64,000 bases of DNA from an uncultured Balneola sp. (GCA_902529115.1 CABZVB010000008.1:1-64000), one strand, 5' to 3'. Numbered from the stretch's first letter, positions 48,937-58,354 are shown. Numbers and translations are program-made. The notes: a model not told the origin generated them from the letters alone.

Positions 48937-48972
48937 AAGCTAAGTCAAATATTTAATATACTTAGCTTTTTT
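48937..48972 (+). terminator. Terminator after tRNA-Leu
   Basis: AAGCTAAGT (48937-48945) pairs with ACTTAGCTT (48960-48968), loop of 14 nt, followed by a T-run. Copy A of the dispersed element begins inside that T-run. Confidence 0.82.
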
Positions 48973-49045
48973 ATTTTGTGGGAACTGTACAAGTTATGTA
49001 CAACTTATTTACAATTAAAAGCATTTTAACAGTAAATCAGTAGAT
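48967..49045 (+). repeat. Dispersed element, copy A, with tandem 11-nt units
   Basis: After the T-run come GGAAC and three 11-nt units, TGTACAAGTTA, TGTACAACTTA and the weaker TTTACAATTAA, then the 19-bp repeat. Copy B lies at 22730-22804 on the other strand; the first 44 nt agree at 40 positions. Confidence 0.65.
49022..49040 (+). repeat. 19-bp direct repeat, right copy
   Basis: Exact match to 48068-48086; the pair brackets the TPR gene and tRNA-Leu. Confidence 0.7.
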
Positions 49046-49253
49046 TAGCAGATAAGTTAATTCTTTCTCATCTGTTCCTTTAATAGCTTCTGGGTTGTCT
49101 CCAAATTTAAAGTAGATTTAAGTCCACGTAGATTTTACTTCCAACGGAATTAATCCATTCACTGCATATTAATATATTATAAATGGAATGTTTTAGTGCT
49201 TTTTTTACTTTATTTGATACACTAATTACGGTAAACTATAAACCCTCTTAGTA

Positions 49254-49961
49254 ATGAATACGTATTTTTCAGGATTTTTTTTAACATTCATTATCATTGT
49301 AGGTATAGACCATTCAACGAGAGCCTCTAATGTTCAAAAAGAAAGTTTATCGAGTATTACACCCTCTACTTTATCAACCGAATTAATTACTAATATGACA
49401 ACTCAATCTGTTTCTGATTCTCTTGAAATGGCTACATTTGGTGCTGGCTGCTTTTGGTGTGTAGAAGCCGTATATGAACTGGTAGAAGGCATTGTTCATG
49501 TTGAATCCGGATACTCTGGTGGATATTTAGAGAACCCTGCCTATAAAGAAGTGATTACCGGAAAAACCGGCCATGCAGAAGTAGCACGTATTCATTTCAA
49601 TCCTAAAGTAATCAACTACGATGAGTTACTTCAAATCTTATGGCATACCCACAACCCTACAACCTTGAATAGACAGGGTAATGATGTAGGAACTCAATAT
49701 CGAAGTGTGATTTACTACCATAACGAGAAGCAAAAAGGTATTGCAGAAGCCTCTAAGGAAGCGGTAGATGCAACTGATTTATGGGAAGATCCAATAATAA
49801 CTACGATTGAGCCCCTCACTAATTATTATGTGGCTGAAAATTACCATCAGGATTACTTCGAGAATAATCCTACAGCAGGATATTGCTCTTTCGTAATTGC
49901 ACCTAAAGTTCAAAAATTCAAAAAAGAATTTGCTCACTTATTAAAAGAAGATAATTCATAA
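49254..49961 (+). CDS. msrA: Peptide-methionine (S)-S-oxide reductase (MsrA), exported
   Basis: Repairs oxidised methionine. 235 residues: catalytic GCFWC (65-69), GYSGGYLENPAYKEV, TGHAEV, WHTHNPTTLNRQGNDVGTQYRS and ENYHQDYF are all family hallmarks; a resolving Cys is in AGYCSF. An N-terminal signal-like segment (about 1-22) plus a linker precede the domain, so it probably works in the periplasm. Confidence 0.95.
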   Translation: MNTYFSGFFLTFIIIVGIDHSTRASNVQKESLSSITPSTLSTELITNMTTQSVSDSLEMATFGAGCFWCVEAVYELVEGIVHVESGYSGGYLENPAYKEVITGKTGHAEVARIHFNPKVINYDELLQILWHTHNPTTLNRQGNDVGTQYRSVIYYHNEKQKGIAEASKEAVDATDLWEDPIITTIEPLTNYYVAENYHQDYFENNPTAGYCSFVIAPKVQKFKKEFAHLLKEDNS

Positions 49962-50019
49962 TAGGGTCAAGAGACCAAAACTTTACACAAAAACTTAGAA
50001 TTGTTCAAAAATATATAAC

Positions 50020-50565
50020 ATGAAAAAAATATTCAGATCTTTATTACCTATAATTGCGCTTACCGTACTAATCAGTTTAGACTCTACCACTTCTTATGCC
50101 CAAGAACGAAGAGAAGGAGTTCGAGTCAGTCCTAATGCGGCAGTCTCACAAAATATTGGGGCAACAGTAGTGAATGTTACATATGGACGTCCAGGACTTA
50201 AAGGACGAAGCTTAGAAAGTCTGGCTCCTGCTGGCCAAGTGTGGAGAACTGGCGCGAATGAATCAGCTGCCATTACTTTTTCTACAGATGTTATGTTTGG
50301 AGGAAAATTGGTAGAAGCCGGGACCTATTCACTCTACACCATTCCCGGTGATAATTGGACCATTATTATAAATAATAAATTGAGCTGGGGAACCCAGTAT
50401 GATGAGAGCGCAGACATAATTCGCGTACCTGCAGCAGTCACAACTTCAGAAGCTTCAGAAATGGAATGGTTTAGCATCTATTTTGATACCCTAAGTGAAA
50501 CTAAAGTTCATTTAAACTTACATTGGGGAACTACATTAGCAGCCATTCCAATTACCATTGAATAA
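50020..50565 (+). CDS. DUF2911-domain exported protein
   Basis: 181 residues: signal peptide (MKKIFRSLLPIIALTVLIS..., ending YAQ) and a DUF2911 domain recognised by SPNAAVSQNIGATVVNVTYGRP (in part), GQVWRTGANESAAITFSTDV (in part), AGTYSLYTIPG and a W-x-I-I-I-N strand. Common in Bacteroidota-related genomes; function unknown. Followed by a strong terminator. Confidence 0.9.
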   Translation: MKKIFRSLLPIIALTVLISLDSTTSYAQERREGVRVSPNAAVSQNIGATVVNVTYGRPGLKGRSLESLAPAGQVWRTGANESAAITFSTDVMFGGKLVEAGTYSLYTIPGDNWTIIINNKLSWGTQYDESADIIRVPAAVTTSEASEMEWFSIYFDTLSETKVHLNLHWGTTLAAIPITIE

Positions 50566-50618
50566 ATGGTCACCTCTCTGCAAAATATGTTGGACTACTC
50601 TCCTTTTTTGTATTTTTG

Positions 50619-50644
50619 AGCAGGCCTTTAGCCTGCTTTTTTTT
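50619..50644 (+). terminator. Terminator after the DUF2911 gene
   Basis: Stem AGCAGGC/GCCTGCT (50619-50625, 50631-50637) with loop CTTTA and an eight-T tail. Confidence 0.9.
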
Positions 50645-50682
50645 GCCTATACTCATGAAAATTTTGCAAGTCTAATTCTATA

Positions 50683-53163
50683 ATGTCCGTCCAAAATAAA
50701 ACCAAAAGCTCATCAAACTTAGCAAGTTCTTTTTTTTATTGGTTTTTATTGTTGCTTTTACTTTTTTGCAACTCCGCGTTATCCGCACAATTTGCAGCAA
50801 ATAGAGATAACCGCTTCACTTTTTCTCATGAGTCTTTAGATCGCATAGACATAATAATTGATCAAGATTCTTTGGACATTATACTGCAAGATGGAAATGA
50901 ACAAAGTGATTATGAATATCCTGCTATGTTTATCTATACCTACCGAAATACCAACAGTCAAATTATATCAATAGATACTGTAACACATATAGGTTTTCGA
51001 CTTCGAGGTAATACCTCCCGTAATTCCGCCAAAAAATCGTTTAAAATTTCTTTTAATACCTTCCAAGCTGGACGACAATACCGAGGTCTGGACAAAATGA
51101 ATCTTAATGGTGAGCATAATGATCCCACGATGATGCGTGCTTTACTTAGCTGGGAGCTAATGCGTCAGATCGACTTACCAGCTCCATTAGCCAGCCCAGT
51201 TGAATTATTTATTAATCAAGAGTACAAAGGTCTCTACATTAATGTAGAGCATATAGACGATGAATTCGTGCAGCATCGCTTTGGCAGTGATGCGGGAAAC
51301 CTGTACAAGAATTTATATCCCGCCGACCTGAACTATCGTGGATCCAATCCGGACTCCTACAAATTCAGCCCGTCTTGGACTGACCGACGCACCTATGAAC
51401 TAAAAACTAACACGCAAGAAGATGACTATAGTGACCTCGCAACCTTAATTGAAGTGTTAAAAAATACTCCAACTTCCAGCCTTCCTGAAGCATTAGAATT
51501 CATTCTCAATGTGGATAATACCCTCCGTTGGATGGCCGTTGATATTATTACAGGCAATTGGGACAATTACTGGTACAACAAAAATAATTTTTACCTATAC
51601 CGAAACCCTACGACCAACCGCTTTGAATTCATTCCCTATGACTATGATAATACCTTTGGTATTGACTTTATTGGCCCAGATTGGGGGCGAAGATCTTGGG
51701 AAAATTGGGGGCATCCTACCGAGTCGAGACCTCTCACCGACCGTCTCATGGATGTTCCAGAGTATCAACAGCGCTTAGACTTTTATCTTAGGGAGTTAGT
51801 AGAGGGACCATTTCAGCCAGATAGTTTATTCCCCGAGATAGACAGATTATCTACTTTATTGCTTCAGGCCGCTCTGGAAGATGTATACCGGAGCTATGAC
51901 TGGGGTTTCTCCCCTGAAAGTTTTTTACTTTCACTTGATCAAGGACTAGGCGGGCATGTAGTCTACGGTTTAAAACCCTATATACAAACCCGCTTCGAAC
52001 ATACCAAAGAGCAAAATTCAGAAAGTCAAATTCTCCCCGTAATACGAAAAGAATGGAGTCAAGTGCAGCCATTACGAGAAGATAGTCTACAGTTTGAGAT
52101 AGCAGTGGAATGGATAGACGACGATCCAAGAGAAATAAACTTAGAAATGCATCTAGGAAATTATTCAACATTCATTCCATTAACTCCTTCCATACAACAG
52201 CCTTCAGAGCTTTCAACCACTGAGAAAAAGCTACTATTTGCAAATCCTCAATGGGCACATCTAACACTAAAGATTCCATGGGTTGGAAATGAACTGAAAT
52301 ATGCTCTGCACGCACGTTCCAATGATGGCGGAGTAAAGCGATTCCCACGTGCGACAGTAAATTATCAAATCCATACCGTACAAAAGCTCAGCAAAAAGTT
52401 ACTTATAAACGAACTTATGTCTGACAACGAAACGACCATAAGAGATCCTTTTGATGCATTTGAAGACTGGGTGGAGATATATAACCCAGGATCGTCGAAT
52501 ATTGAACTAAGTGGTTATTATCTGACCGATGATTTAAATAACCCTGGGAAATGGGCGCTGCCTGATACCCAACTATTGGCTGGAAACTACTTACTTATTT
52601 GGGCCGATAATGACGATGAAGAAGGTAGCTTACATACCAATTTTGCTCTAAGCAAAAACGGAGAAGAGCTGGGTTTATTCTATAAAGATGTGTTAGACTG
52701 GGCGCCAGTGGATACTCTCAGGTTCCCTGCATTGAATGGAGACCAAAGTTTTGGCCGTATTGCCGATTATGAATATAATTTTAGTTTTATGGCTTACCCA
52801 ACACCTGGTTCAGTCAATTCGCAGGGTGTTAACAATGAGCGAACAGCCAGTGAACAATCCTCAGATTTTCCTTCGATTATAGAACTACTCCCAAATTATC
52901 CAAACCCCTTTAACCCTAGTACTCAAATCCAATTTCGATTAACAAAAGCCAGGTGGGTTGAGTTAAGTATCTACAATACTCAGGGGCAGAAGGTCAGAGA
53001 ATGGCCCGATAAGTACTTTAGGCCAGGACTTCACACTAAAACATTCCACGGGGAAAATTTAGCAAGTGGCTTATATTTTCTACGAGCCTCCATCTATGAG
53101 CAAGGAACTCAGGGTACAAACCGCAAGGAGCATCAACACCGCTCGATGTTACTCATAAAGTAA
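50683..53163 (+). CDS. Secreted CotH-kinase-like protein with lamin-tail and sorting domains
   Basis: 826 residues. Signal peptide, CotH-like domain (about 55-440) with GFRLRGNTSR, KMNLNGEHNDPTMMRALLSWE (in part), EYKGLYINVEHIDDEF and the metal-site-like FIPYDYDNTFGID; a beta domain; a lamin-tail domain (about 575-700, LLINELMSDNETT ... DWVEIYNPGSSNIELSGYYLTDD in part); and a sorting domain (LLPNYPNPFNPST ... MLLIK). CotH proteins are atypical protein kinases in spore coats; in this phylum the secreted forms are uncharacterised. Confidence 0.9.
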   Translation: MSVQNKTKSSSNLASSFFYWFLLLLLLFCNSALSAQFAANRDNRFTFSHESLDRIDIIIDQDSLDIILQDGNEQSDYEYPAMFIYTYRNTNSQIISIDTVTHIGFRLRGNTSRNSAKKSFKISFNTFQAGRQYRGLDKMNLNGEHNDPTMMRALLSWELMRQIDLPAPLASPVELFINQEYKGLYINVEHIDDEFVQHRFGSDAGNLYKNLYPADLNYRGSNPDSYKFSPSWTDRRTYELKTNTQEDDYSDLATLIEVLKNTPTSSLPEALEFILNVDNTLRWMAVDIITGNWDNYWYNKNNFYLYRNPTTNRFEFIPYDYDNTFGIDFIGPDWGRRSWENWGHPTESRPLTDRLMDVPEYQQRLDFYLRELVEGPFQPDSLFPEIDRLSTLLLQAALEDVYRSYDWGFSPESFLLSLDQGLGGHVVYGLKPYIQTRFEHTKEQNSESQILPVIRKEWSQVQPLREDSLQFEIAVEWIDDDPREINLEMHLGNYSTFIPLTPSIQQPSELSTTEKKLLFANPQWAHLTLKIPWVGNELKYALHARSNDGGVKRFPRATVNYQIHTVQKLSKKLLINELMSDNETTIRDPFDAFEDWVEIYNPGSSNIELSGYYLTDDLNNPGKWALPDTQLLAGNYLLIWADNDDEEGSLHTNFALSKNGEELGLFYKDVLDWAPVDTLRFPALNGDQSFGRIADYEYNFSFMAYPTPGSVNSQGVNNERTASEQSSDFPSIIELLPNYPNPFNPSTQIQFRLTKARWVELSIYNTQGQKVREWPDKYFRPGLHTKTFHGENLASGLYFLRASIYEQGTQGTNRKEHQHRSMLLIK

Positions 53164-53218
53164 GTACAATTACAAAACATACCGAAGGCATATAATTAAC
53201 ATCTTTTATTTGACTTCA

Positions 53219-55699
53219 TTATTTAAAACGAAAACGGGTACTAATCATAATATTGCGACCCGCATTAGCCAAAAATCCAGGTTCATCGATGCTCCCATTA
53301 AAATCGATGTCGATAGGATTACCTGTAGAATAGTATTGCGTATCGAGTAGATTATTGACGTCTATACGAATATCGAATTTCGAGCCCTGAAAACTTAATT
53401 GTGTGTTAAATAAGTTATAAGCTGGCACTACAAAGCTTGGATTATTGGTGAGTTCCATAAAGGATTCACTGACATATCGCCCTTCCAAACGAATTTGCCA
53501 TTGGGTAAAAGCATCCAGAACTAAGGTCTGATTAATAATCCAATTTGGACTTAGAATAGCTTCCCGATCTCGATAGATTTGCTCATCAGCATTGCTAAAA
53601 ACGTCTATATGACTCTGCATCCAAGCAAGACTCCCCTCCCAACTTAGAGTAGTACTTCTAGAAGGCAGTGTTTCAGAGAATGCGGACGAAAAAAGCAATG
53701 TATTCCATTCAAACTCAACGCCGTAACGAGCACTTGAAGCTATGTTTTCACGTTTCTGGACACCAAATGCGAGTAGCTGACCAATTGGAGCAATTTCATC
53801 CATGAAATCCATGTAAAATAAATTCCACGACACGGCTATGTTGCTTCGATTCATACGAAATCCAGCTTCCAAATTGTTCACATATTCAGGTCCAAAACTA
53901 CTATTTGCTGCCGACTCAAAATTCTCCGCTATTAAGCTAAATCCACCAAATATATCCACTTTAGTAGGCTCACGACCCATACGACCCAAAGAAGCATAAC
54001 TGCTAAAAGAAGGCGAATGAATGAAAGTCATTCCAATGCGAGGATTAATGAAGAACCAGTCATAGAGTAAATATCCCTCCGAGGGTCTACCGATAAAATC
54101 ATAATCAGGTTCTATAGTCAAACGCATACTTCGAATTTGTAGGTCGGCTTGAACATTAAGTTTATCCGCTTGCCACTGCACACGACCAAACCAACTGAGT
54201 TCTTCTTTGTAGGATTGCTCATTATAATAGGCTTGTTCAAAATTGGGGGTAATTGACTCCTCATTTATTCGATCAAACAGATAAACATGGACACCGGTAT
54301 TAAGACTCCACTGCTCTTGCTCATAAAAATAGTTGCTAATGAACCCATAATGATGATTGTATAACGGATAATTAATCTGAGCAAGGTTCCCAGTTCCATC
54401 ATCATAAGTATAAAAAAAATCTCCTTTCGCACCTCCATAATACAAGGAAGATTGAAGTGAACTTCTTGAGTCAATAGTCATACTATGTTGAAACTGCACT
54501 AACCGCTGCCCAAAATCATCTTTATCGTTAGGATTTAATAGATTAATACGAGGATCGACTTCTAGCTGAAATTCTGTGGCAACTAAGTAGCCAAGACCAT
54601 TCTTTGAGCGGGCATCAAAGGCATTCCATTTGAATAAATGACGATCCCCTATGTAAGCCCCCGAAAAGAAAAAGGAGTATGCTGTAGTAGCGGTATAATC
54701 CCGGAATCCATCGGATTGTAGAGAGCTATAACTTCCATAAAGCGACCACCGATCATCAATAATTCCAGAGGATACGCTTCCTGAAAGCCGGTAGGTATTA
54801 AAAGCACCGACGCCTACATTCATTTCACCACCGCGTTCTCTGTCTTTAAGTCGTACCGTTTCAAAGTTCACACTTCCAGCGTAGGATGCTACCCCATTGG
54901 GTGCAATACCCACCCCTCGCTGAATTTGCACCGATTCAAAACTAGCGCCTAGATCTGTAAAATTGGAGAAAAAAACGCCATGATCGATCATATCATTTAG
55001 CGGTATACCATTTAAAGTCATATTGATGCGTTCTTGGGCTATTCCTCTGAGGCGCATACCTCCATAATTGCCCATTCTTGTGCCAGATTCACTAAAGGAA
55101 ATCACCGATGGACTTAGTCCTTCCAATAAAAAAATAGGCTGTTGTCCTCTATAGCTTTGTTCAAGTTGTACCAATGACAAGGTAGTTTGGCTCACTGGAT
55201 CGTTACTTTTTGCCCGAACACCTTTTATGAGCAAAGCCTCAAGTTCATTATCTGCTTGTAAGCGAATAGTCCATCGTTGGCCCTCTAAGGATGACTTAGT
55301 TTGCTCCATTTTTTGAAGAGCTATTTCTAGTGGATAGTGAAGCGAGGTATAGCCTACATAACTTATATTTATGTCAAATTCATTGTAACCTTGAGCAAAA
55401 GTGTTTGACCAAATACCTCTAAATCGTCCTGTCGCATCGGTGCTGAAACCTTGAAGTACATTTTTAGGTTCCCCTTTCGGACTAATCCAAATATTTGCCC
55501 CAATGAGTACATTTCCGTGGATTGTATCGAGAACAATTCCACTTATTTCAACTGCATTTTGTGCTTCCCCAGCAGATTTTATTTGTGCCCAAGTTGATAA
55601 TGGGAATAGGATTGATATGAATAAAATAACAGATTTTATCAGATTTCTACTGCTTTTAGATATCTTATCTATTATTCCATTCGATAAAATAGAATACAT
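53219..55699 (-). CDS. TonB-dependent receptor, probable thiamine (or thiamine-precursor) transporter
   Basis: 826-residue outer-membrane receptor. Signal peptide (ending STWAQ), a carboxypeptidase-D-regulatory-like domain (about 50-120, ISGIVLDTIHGNVLIGANIW), plug (LEGLSPSVISFSESGTRMGNYGGMRLRGI in part; GVGIAPNG) and a 22-strand-type barrel ending NIMISTRFRFK with terminal aromatic. A TPP riboswitch directly upstream on the same strand shows repression by thiamine pyrophosphate, so thiamine or a related pyrimidine/thiazole is the likely cargo. No thi gene is adjacent. Start ATG has GGAGG 4 nt before it. Confidence 0.92.
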   Translation of the reverse strand: MYSILSNGIIDKISKSSRNLIKSVILFISILFPLSTWAQIKSAGEAQNAVEISGIVLDTIHGNVLIGANIWISPKGEPKNVLQGFSTDATGRFRGIWSNTFAQGYNEFDINISYVGYTSLHYPLEIALQKMEQTKSSLEGQRWTIRLQADNELEALLIKGVRAKSNDPVSQTTLSLVQLEQSYRGQQPIFLLEGLSPSVISFSESGTRMGNYGGMRLRGIAQERINMTLNGIPLNDMIDHGVFFSNFTDLGASFESVQIQRGVGIAPNGVASYAGSVNFETVRLKDRERGGEMNVGVGAFNTYRLSGSVSSGIIDDRWSLYGSYSSLQSDGFRDYTATTAYSFFFSGAYIGDRHLFKWNAFDARSKNGLGYLVATEFQLEVDPRINLLNPNDKDDFGQRLVQFQHSMTIDSRSSLQSSLYYGGAKGDFFYTYDDGTGNLAQINYPLYNHHYGFISNYFYEQEQWSLNTGVHVYLFDRINEESITPNFEQAYYNEQSYKEELSWFGRVQWQADKLNVQADLQIRSMRLTIEPDYDFIGRPSEGYLLYDWFFINPRIGMTFIHSPSFSSYASLGRMGREPTKVDIFGGFSLIAENFESAANSSFGPEYVNNLEAGFRMNRSNIAVSWNLFYMDFMDEIAPIGQLLAFGVQKRENIASSARYGVEFEWNTLLFSSAFSETLPSRSTTLSWEGSLAWMQSHIDVFSNADEQIYRDREAILSPNWIINQTLVLDAFTQWQIRLEGRYVSESFMELTNNPSFVVPAYNLFNTQLSFQGSKFDIRIDVNNLLDTQYYSTGNPIDIDFNGSIDEPGFLANAGRNIMISTRFRFK

Positions 55700-55703
55700 A
55701 ATT

Positions 55704-55729
55704 CCTCCATTAATGGTTGATTAAGGAGG
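55704..55729 (-). promoter_or_regulatory. Shine-Dalgarno-sequestering hairpin of the TonB receptor gene
   Basis: On the minus strand CCTCCTTAAT (55720-55729) can pair with ATTAATGGAGG (one bulged T; SD GGAGG at 55704-55708), hiding the ribosome-binding site 4 nt before the start codon. It is the expression platform of the riboswitch upstream. Confidence 0.7.
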
Positions 55730-55756
55730 AGGCTAACAAGTCAAAATGTGAACTGG

Positions 55757-55876
55757 TTTTCCTCCGCCGGTATGATCCGGTTCAGGTTCAAGGGTATGAT
55801 CTCAGTCTAACCTTAAATTTTTCGTCATACCTATTGACATGGTATAACTGAGTACATTTGGTTGGACACCCCTAAC
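55757..55876 (-). promoter_or_regulatory. TPP riboswitch (THI element)
   Basis: Minus strand contains the conserved parts in order: AGGGGTGTCC, CTGAGATCATACCC, TTGAACCTGAACCGG, ATCATACCGGCGGAGGAAA. About 61 nt separate GGGGTG from CTGAGA (16 nt in E. coli thiM), giving a long P3 arm with TCCAACC/GGTTAGA and inner ATACC/GGTAT helices. Upstream of the TonB receptor gene. Confidence 0.95.
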
Positions 55877-56057
55877 CATATATAAAAATACAGTCTTTAT
55901 TTGGCCAGTAGCAAGTAGAATGTTTTTTAAATGAGTATTGTTATTTTTTGTTAGATGTTTTGATGATATATTTTATCCTATCATACATGCTTAGCAAAAT
56001 GGTAAGGATGATACTTTCATCCTTACTTAGTAATTTATTCACTTATGCTTTTTTTGC

Positions 56058-57356
56058 ATGTTTAATAAACAATCTGTGTACTTCCTACTTTTAGTGATAG
56101 CATTAAGTAGTCTAACTTGGCTACAATGCAATCCCAATGACTCAACTCGTAATACTGATTTTAATGTCTTTAGTCCCGAGATTAACGCCAGTGATATACA
56201 TTCTCACATAGAGTTTTTAGCCTCCGATTCTTTGCAAGGACGCGAATCAGGTACAAAATATGAAGCTATTGCCGCAAACTACATTATCCAGGCATTTGAA
56301 CAATACGGAGTAGAAGCCAAAGGTGATGATGGAACCTTTTTACAGGCCTTCACCATAAATGTTGCGCGATTAACCAACCCCCATGCCTCCGATGATACCG
56401 ATGGTGAACGCAGAGTTGCCAACAATATTGTAGGTTGGATCAATGGCCGTTCTAACACAGATTACATTATTATTGGAGCTCATTATGACCACTTAGGATA
56501 CGGTTCTTTTGGTTCTTTATACCGAGGAAATACTCCTCGTATACACAATGGCGCGGACGATAATGCCTCAGGTACAGCCGGTTTATTAGAGCTAGCTCAT
56601 TATTTTTCTAAAAATCCACCAGAAGACAATCTTCTACTATTGGCTTTTTCTGGGGAAGAAATGGGGCTGCTAGGTTCTGCTCACTATGTTAAGGAACCAA
56701 CTATTGATTTAGCCAAAGCCAAAGCGATGATTAATTTGGACATGATTGGACGAATGAGTGATAAAAATCTGCTCATTTTTGGTGTTGGTACCACCCCTAA
56801 ATGGTCAAAATTGGCAAAAGCTGTTAATGAAGATTCTTTGAATTTAAATCTTATAGAAGATGGTACAGGAGCAAGCGATCATACTTCTTTTTATTATAAA
56901 AAAATCCCCGTACTCCACTATTTTACCGGTACCCATTCAGATTACCATCGTCCTTCTGATGATCTCGCATATATTGAAGAGGAAGGGCTGGAATTAGTAG
57001 TAACTCATGTAGCAAAAATGGTGGATGCCTTAGGCCCTCTACCAAAAGAAGAGCTGCCTTTTGTTGAAACTCCAGGAAAAAGGCGCCAAAGTATGACGTT
57101 AGACGGTCCTACTTTAGGCGTTTTACCAGATTATGGATTTGAAGGAGTTGGCATGCGAATTATTGGTATAAATCCTGGACAACCAGCTTATAATGCTGGG
57201 CTACAAAGCGGTGATATTATCTTAGCCTTAGGCGAGACACCTTTAGAAGATATTTATGGCTATATGGGCGCACTAAAAACCCTTATTGTTGGCCAAAAAA
57301 CTACAATTACAATTGTTCGGGATGGAACAAAACAAATCCTAGACCTTCAACTCTAA
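56058..57356 (+). CDS. M28-family metallopeptidase lipoprotein with PDZ domain
   Basis: 432 residues. Lipobox in LTWLQC (Cys 24). The M28 zinc aminopeptidase domain has the ligands in GAHYDHLG, NGADDNASG, the catalytic SGEEMGLLGS, NLDMIGR and HSDYHRPSDD; a PDZ domain follows (about 350-432, GFEGVGMRIIGINPGQPAYNAGLQSGDIIL in part). Probably periplasmic, trimming peptides or glutamine-cyclase-like substrates. Fully intact. Confidence 0.92.
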   Translation: MFNKQSVYFLLLVIALSSLTWLQCNPNDSTRNTDFNVFSPEINASDIHSHIEFLASDSLQGRESGTKYEAIAANYIIQAFEQYGVEAKGDDGTFLQAFTINVARLTNPHASDDTDGERRVANNIVGWINGRSNTDYIIIGAHYDHLGYGSFGSLYRGNTPRIHNGADDNASGTAGLLELAHYFSKNPPEDNLLLLAFSGEEMGLLGSAHYVKEPTIDLAKAKAMINLDMIGRMSDKNLLIFGVGTTPKWSKLAKAVNEDSLNLNLIEDGTGASDHTSFYYKKIPVLHYFTGTHSDYHRPSDDLAYIEEEGLELVVTHVAKMVDALGPLPKEELPFVETPGKRRQSMTLDGPTLGVLPDYGFEGVGMRIIGINPGQPAYNAGLQSGDIILALGETPLEDIYGYMGALKTLIVGQKTTITIVRDGTKQILDLQL

Positions 57357-57375
57357 TTCTTTTTGTTTAAATATT

Positions 57376-57705
57376 ATGCCTACTTATACCTATAAACGGG
57401 AAGATGGAACTACCTTCGACCTCCAACAAAAAATTAGTGCAGACGCATTAACAACCTGCCCAAGTACCGGACAAGCTGTCAAACGGGTAATAACCGGCGG
57501 CGGTGGAGTTGTATACAAGGGCGATGGCTGGTATATAACCGATTATAAAAACAAAGGTAATAAATCAGCTGACTCTGGGGCATCAAACACAAATAAAAGC
57601 GCTAATAATGAAGAATCAGAAAAGATGGTTGACGCAAATAAAAGTAGTGCAACAACCGGAGAATCATCTTCTAATGATACTAATATTAATCCTAGTTCAA
57701 CATAA
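57376..57705 (+). CDS. FmdB-like protein with degenerate zinc ribbon
   Basis: 109 residues. The N-terminus MPTYTYKREDGTTFDLQQ has the frame of FmdB regulatory proteins (MPxYxYxCxxCGxxFE), but the first CxxC is gone and only one Cys (28, in TTCPSTGQ) remains, so zinc binding as in the family is unlikely. The middle GGGGVVYKGDGWYITDYK is the usual FmdB tail motif; the rest is a low-complexity Ser/Asn/Lys tail. Lies 19 bp after the M28 gene. Role unknown. Confidence 0.8.
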   Translation: MPTYTYKREDGTTFDLQQKISADALTTCPSTGQAVKRVITGGGGVVYKGDGWYITDYKNKGNKSADSGASNTNKSANNEESEKMVDANKSSATTGESSSNDTNINPSST

Positions 57706-57754
57706 TGAAACCGTTAGCTTACACATTAATCCAAAGAAATAGATCTTATTAATT

Positions 57755-58354
57755 ATGACTGGGCATTCCACTTCATATTTAGCCGCACGTGATAAGTTTG
57801 TTCAGCTTTGGGGTAACATGGCATCTTCTTGGGGAATCAATAAAACCATGTCACAAATTCACGCATTATTGTATGCCGAAAGTGAGGCTCTGCATACTGA
57901 TGAAATTATGTCTATTTTGGATATTAGCCGCGGTAATGCCAACATGAATTTACGGCGCTTGTTGGATTGGGAACTCATACATAAAGTGCAATTCGAAGGC
58001 GATCGTAAGGACTATTTTTCTGCAGAAACTGACGTCTGGAAAATTGTTAATACTATTATTCGTGAGCGCCAGCAGCGGGAAATTGCGCCTATACGCAATC
58101 GGATAGAAGAATGTATTACCTTGCTGGAAGGAGATGATACCGGCGATTTTGAATTAGACCCAGCAAGTCAAGAATTTAAGGAGCGCATTCAAAATTATAA
58201 TGATTTTTTAGTCATGTTTGAACGGTTTACCAATGCCTTACTACCATTTATAACTAAAAAGAACCTGACCCTACTGAAACAATTGGTTCGTTTTGTGGAA
58301 GCAAAAGAGCGACTAAACGATCTACTATCCCTCTCCCCTGAAGAAAAAAAGTGA
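57755..58354 (+). CDS. GbsR/MarR-family transcriptional regulator
   Basis: 199 residues: winged-helix DNA-binding domain (about 25-95) with the GbsR pattern FVQLWGNMASSWGINKTMSQI (in part), LHTDEIMSILDISRGNANMNLRRLLDWELI in part, then helical dimerisation segments. Such regulators sense choline/osmoprotectants or unknown ligands. No target gene is obvious; the downstream gap of 423 bp could hold its operator. Confidence 0.87.
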   Translation: MTGHSTSYLAARDKFVQLWGNMASSWGINKTMSQIHALLYAESEALHTDEIMSILDISRGNANMNLRRLLDWELIHKVQFEGDRKDYFSAETDVWKIVNTIIRERQQREIAPIRNRIEECITLLEGDDTGDFELDPASQEFKERIQNYNDFLVMFERFTNALLPFITKKNLTLLKQLVRFVEAKERLNDLLSLSPEEKK

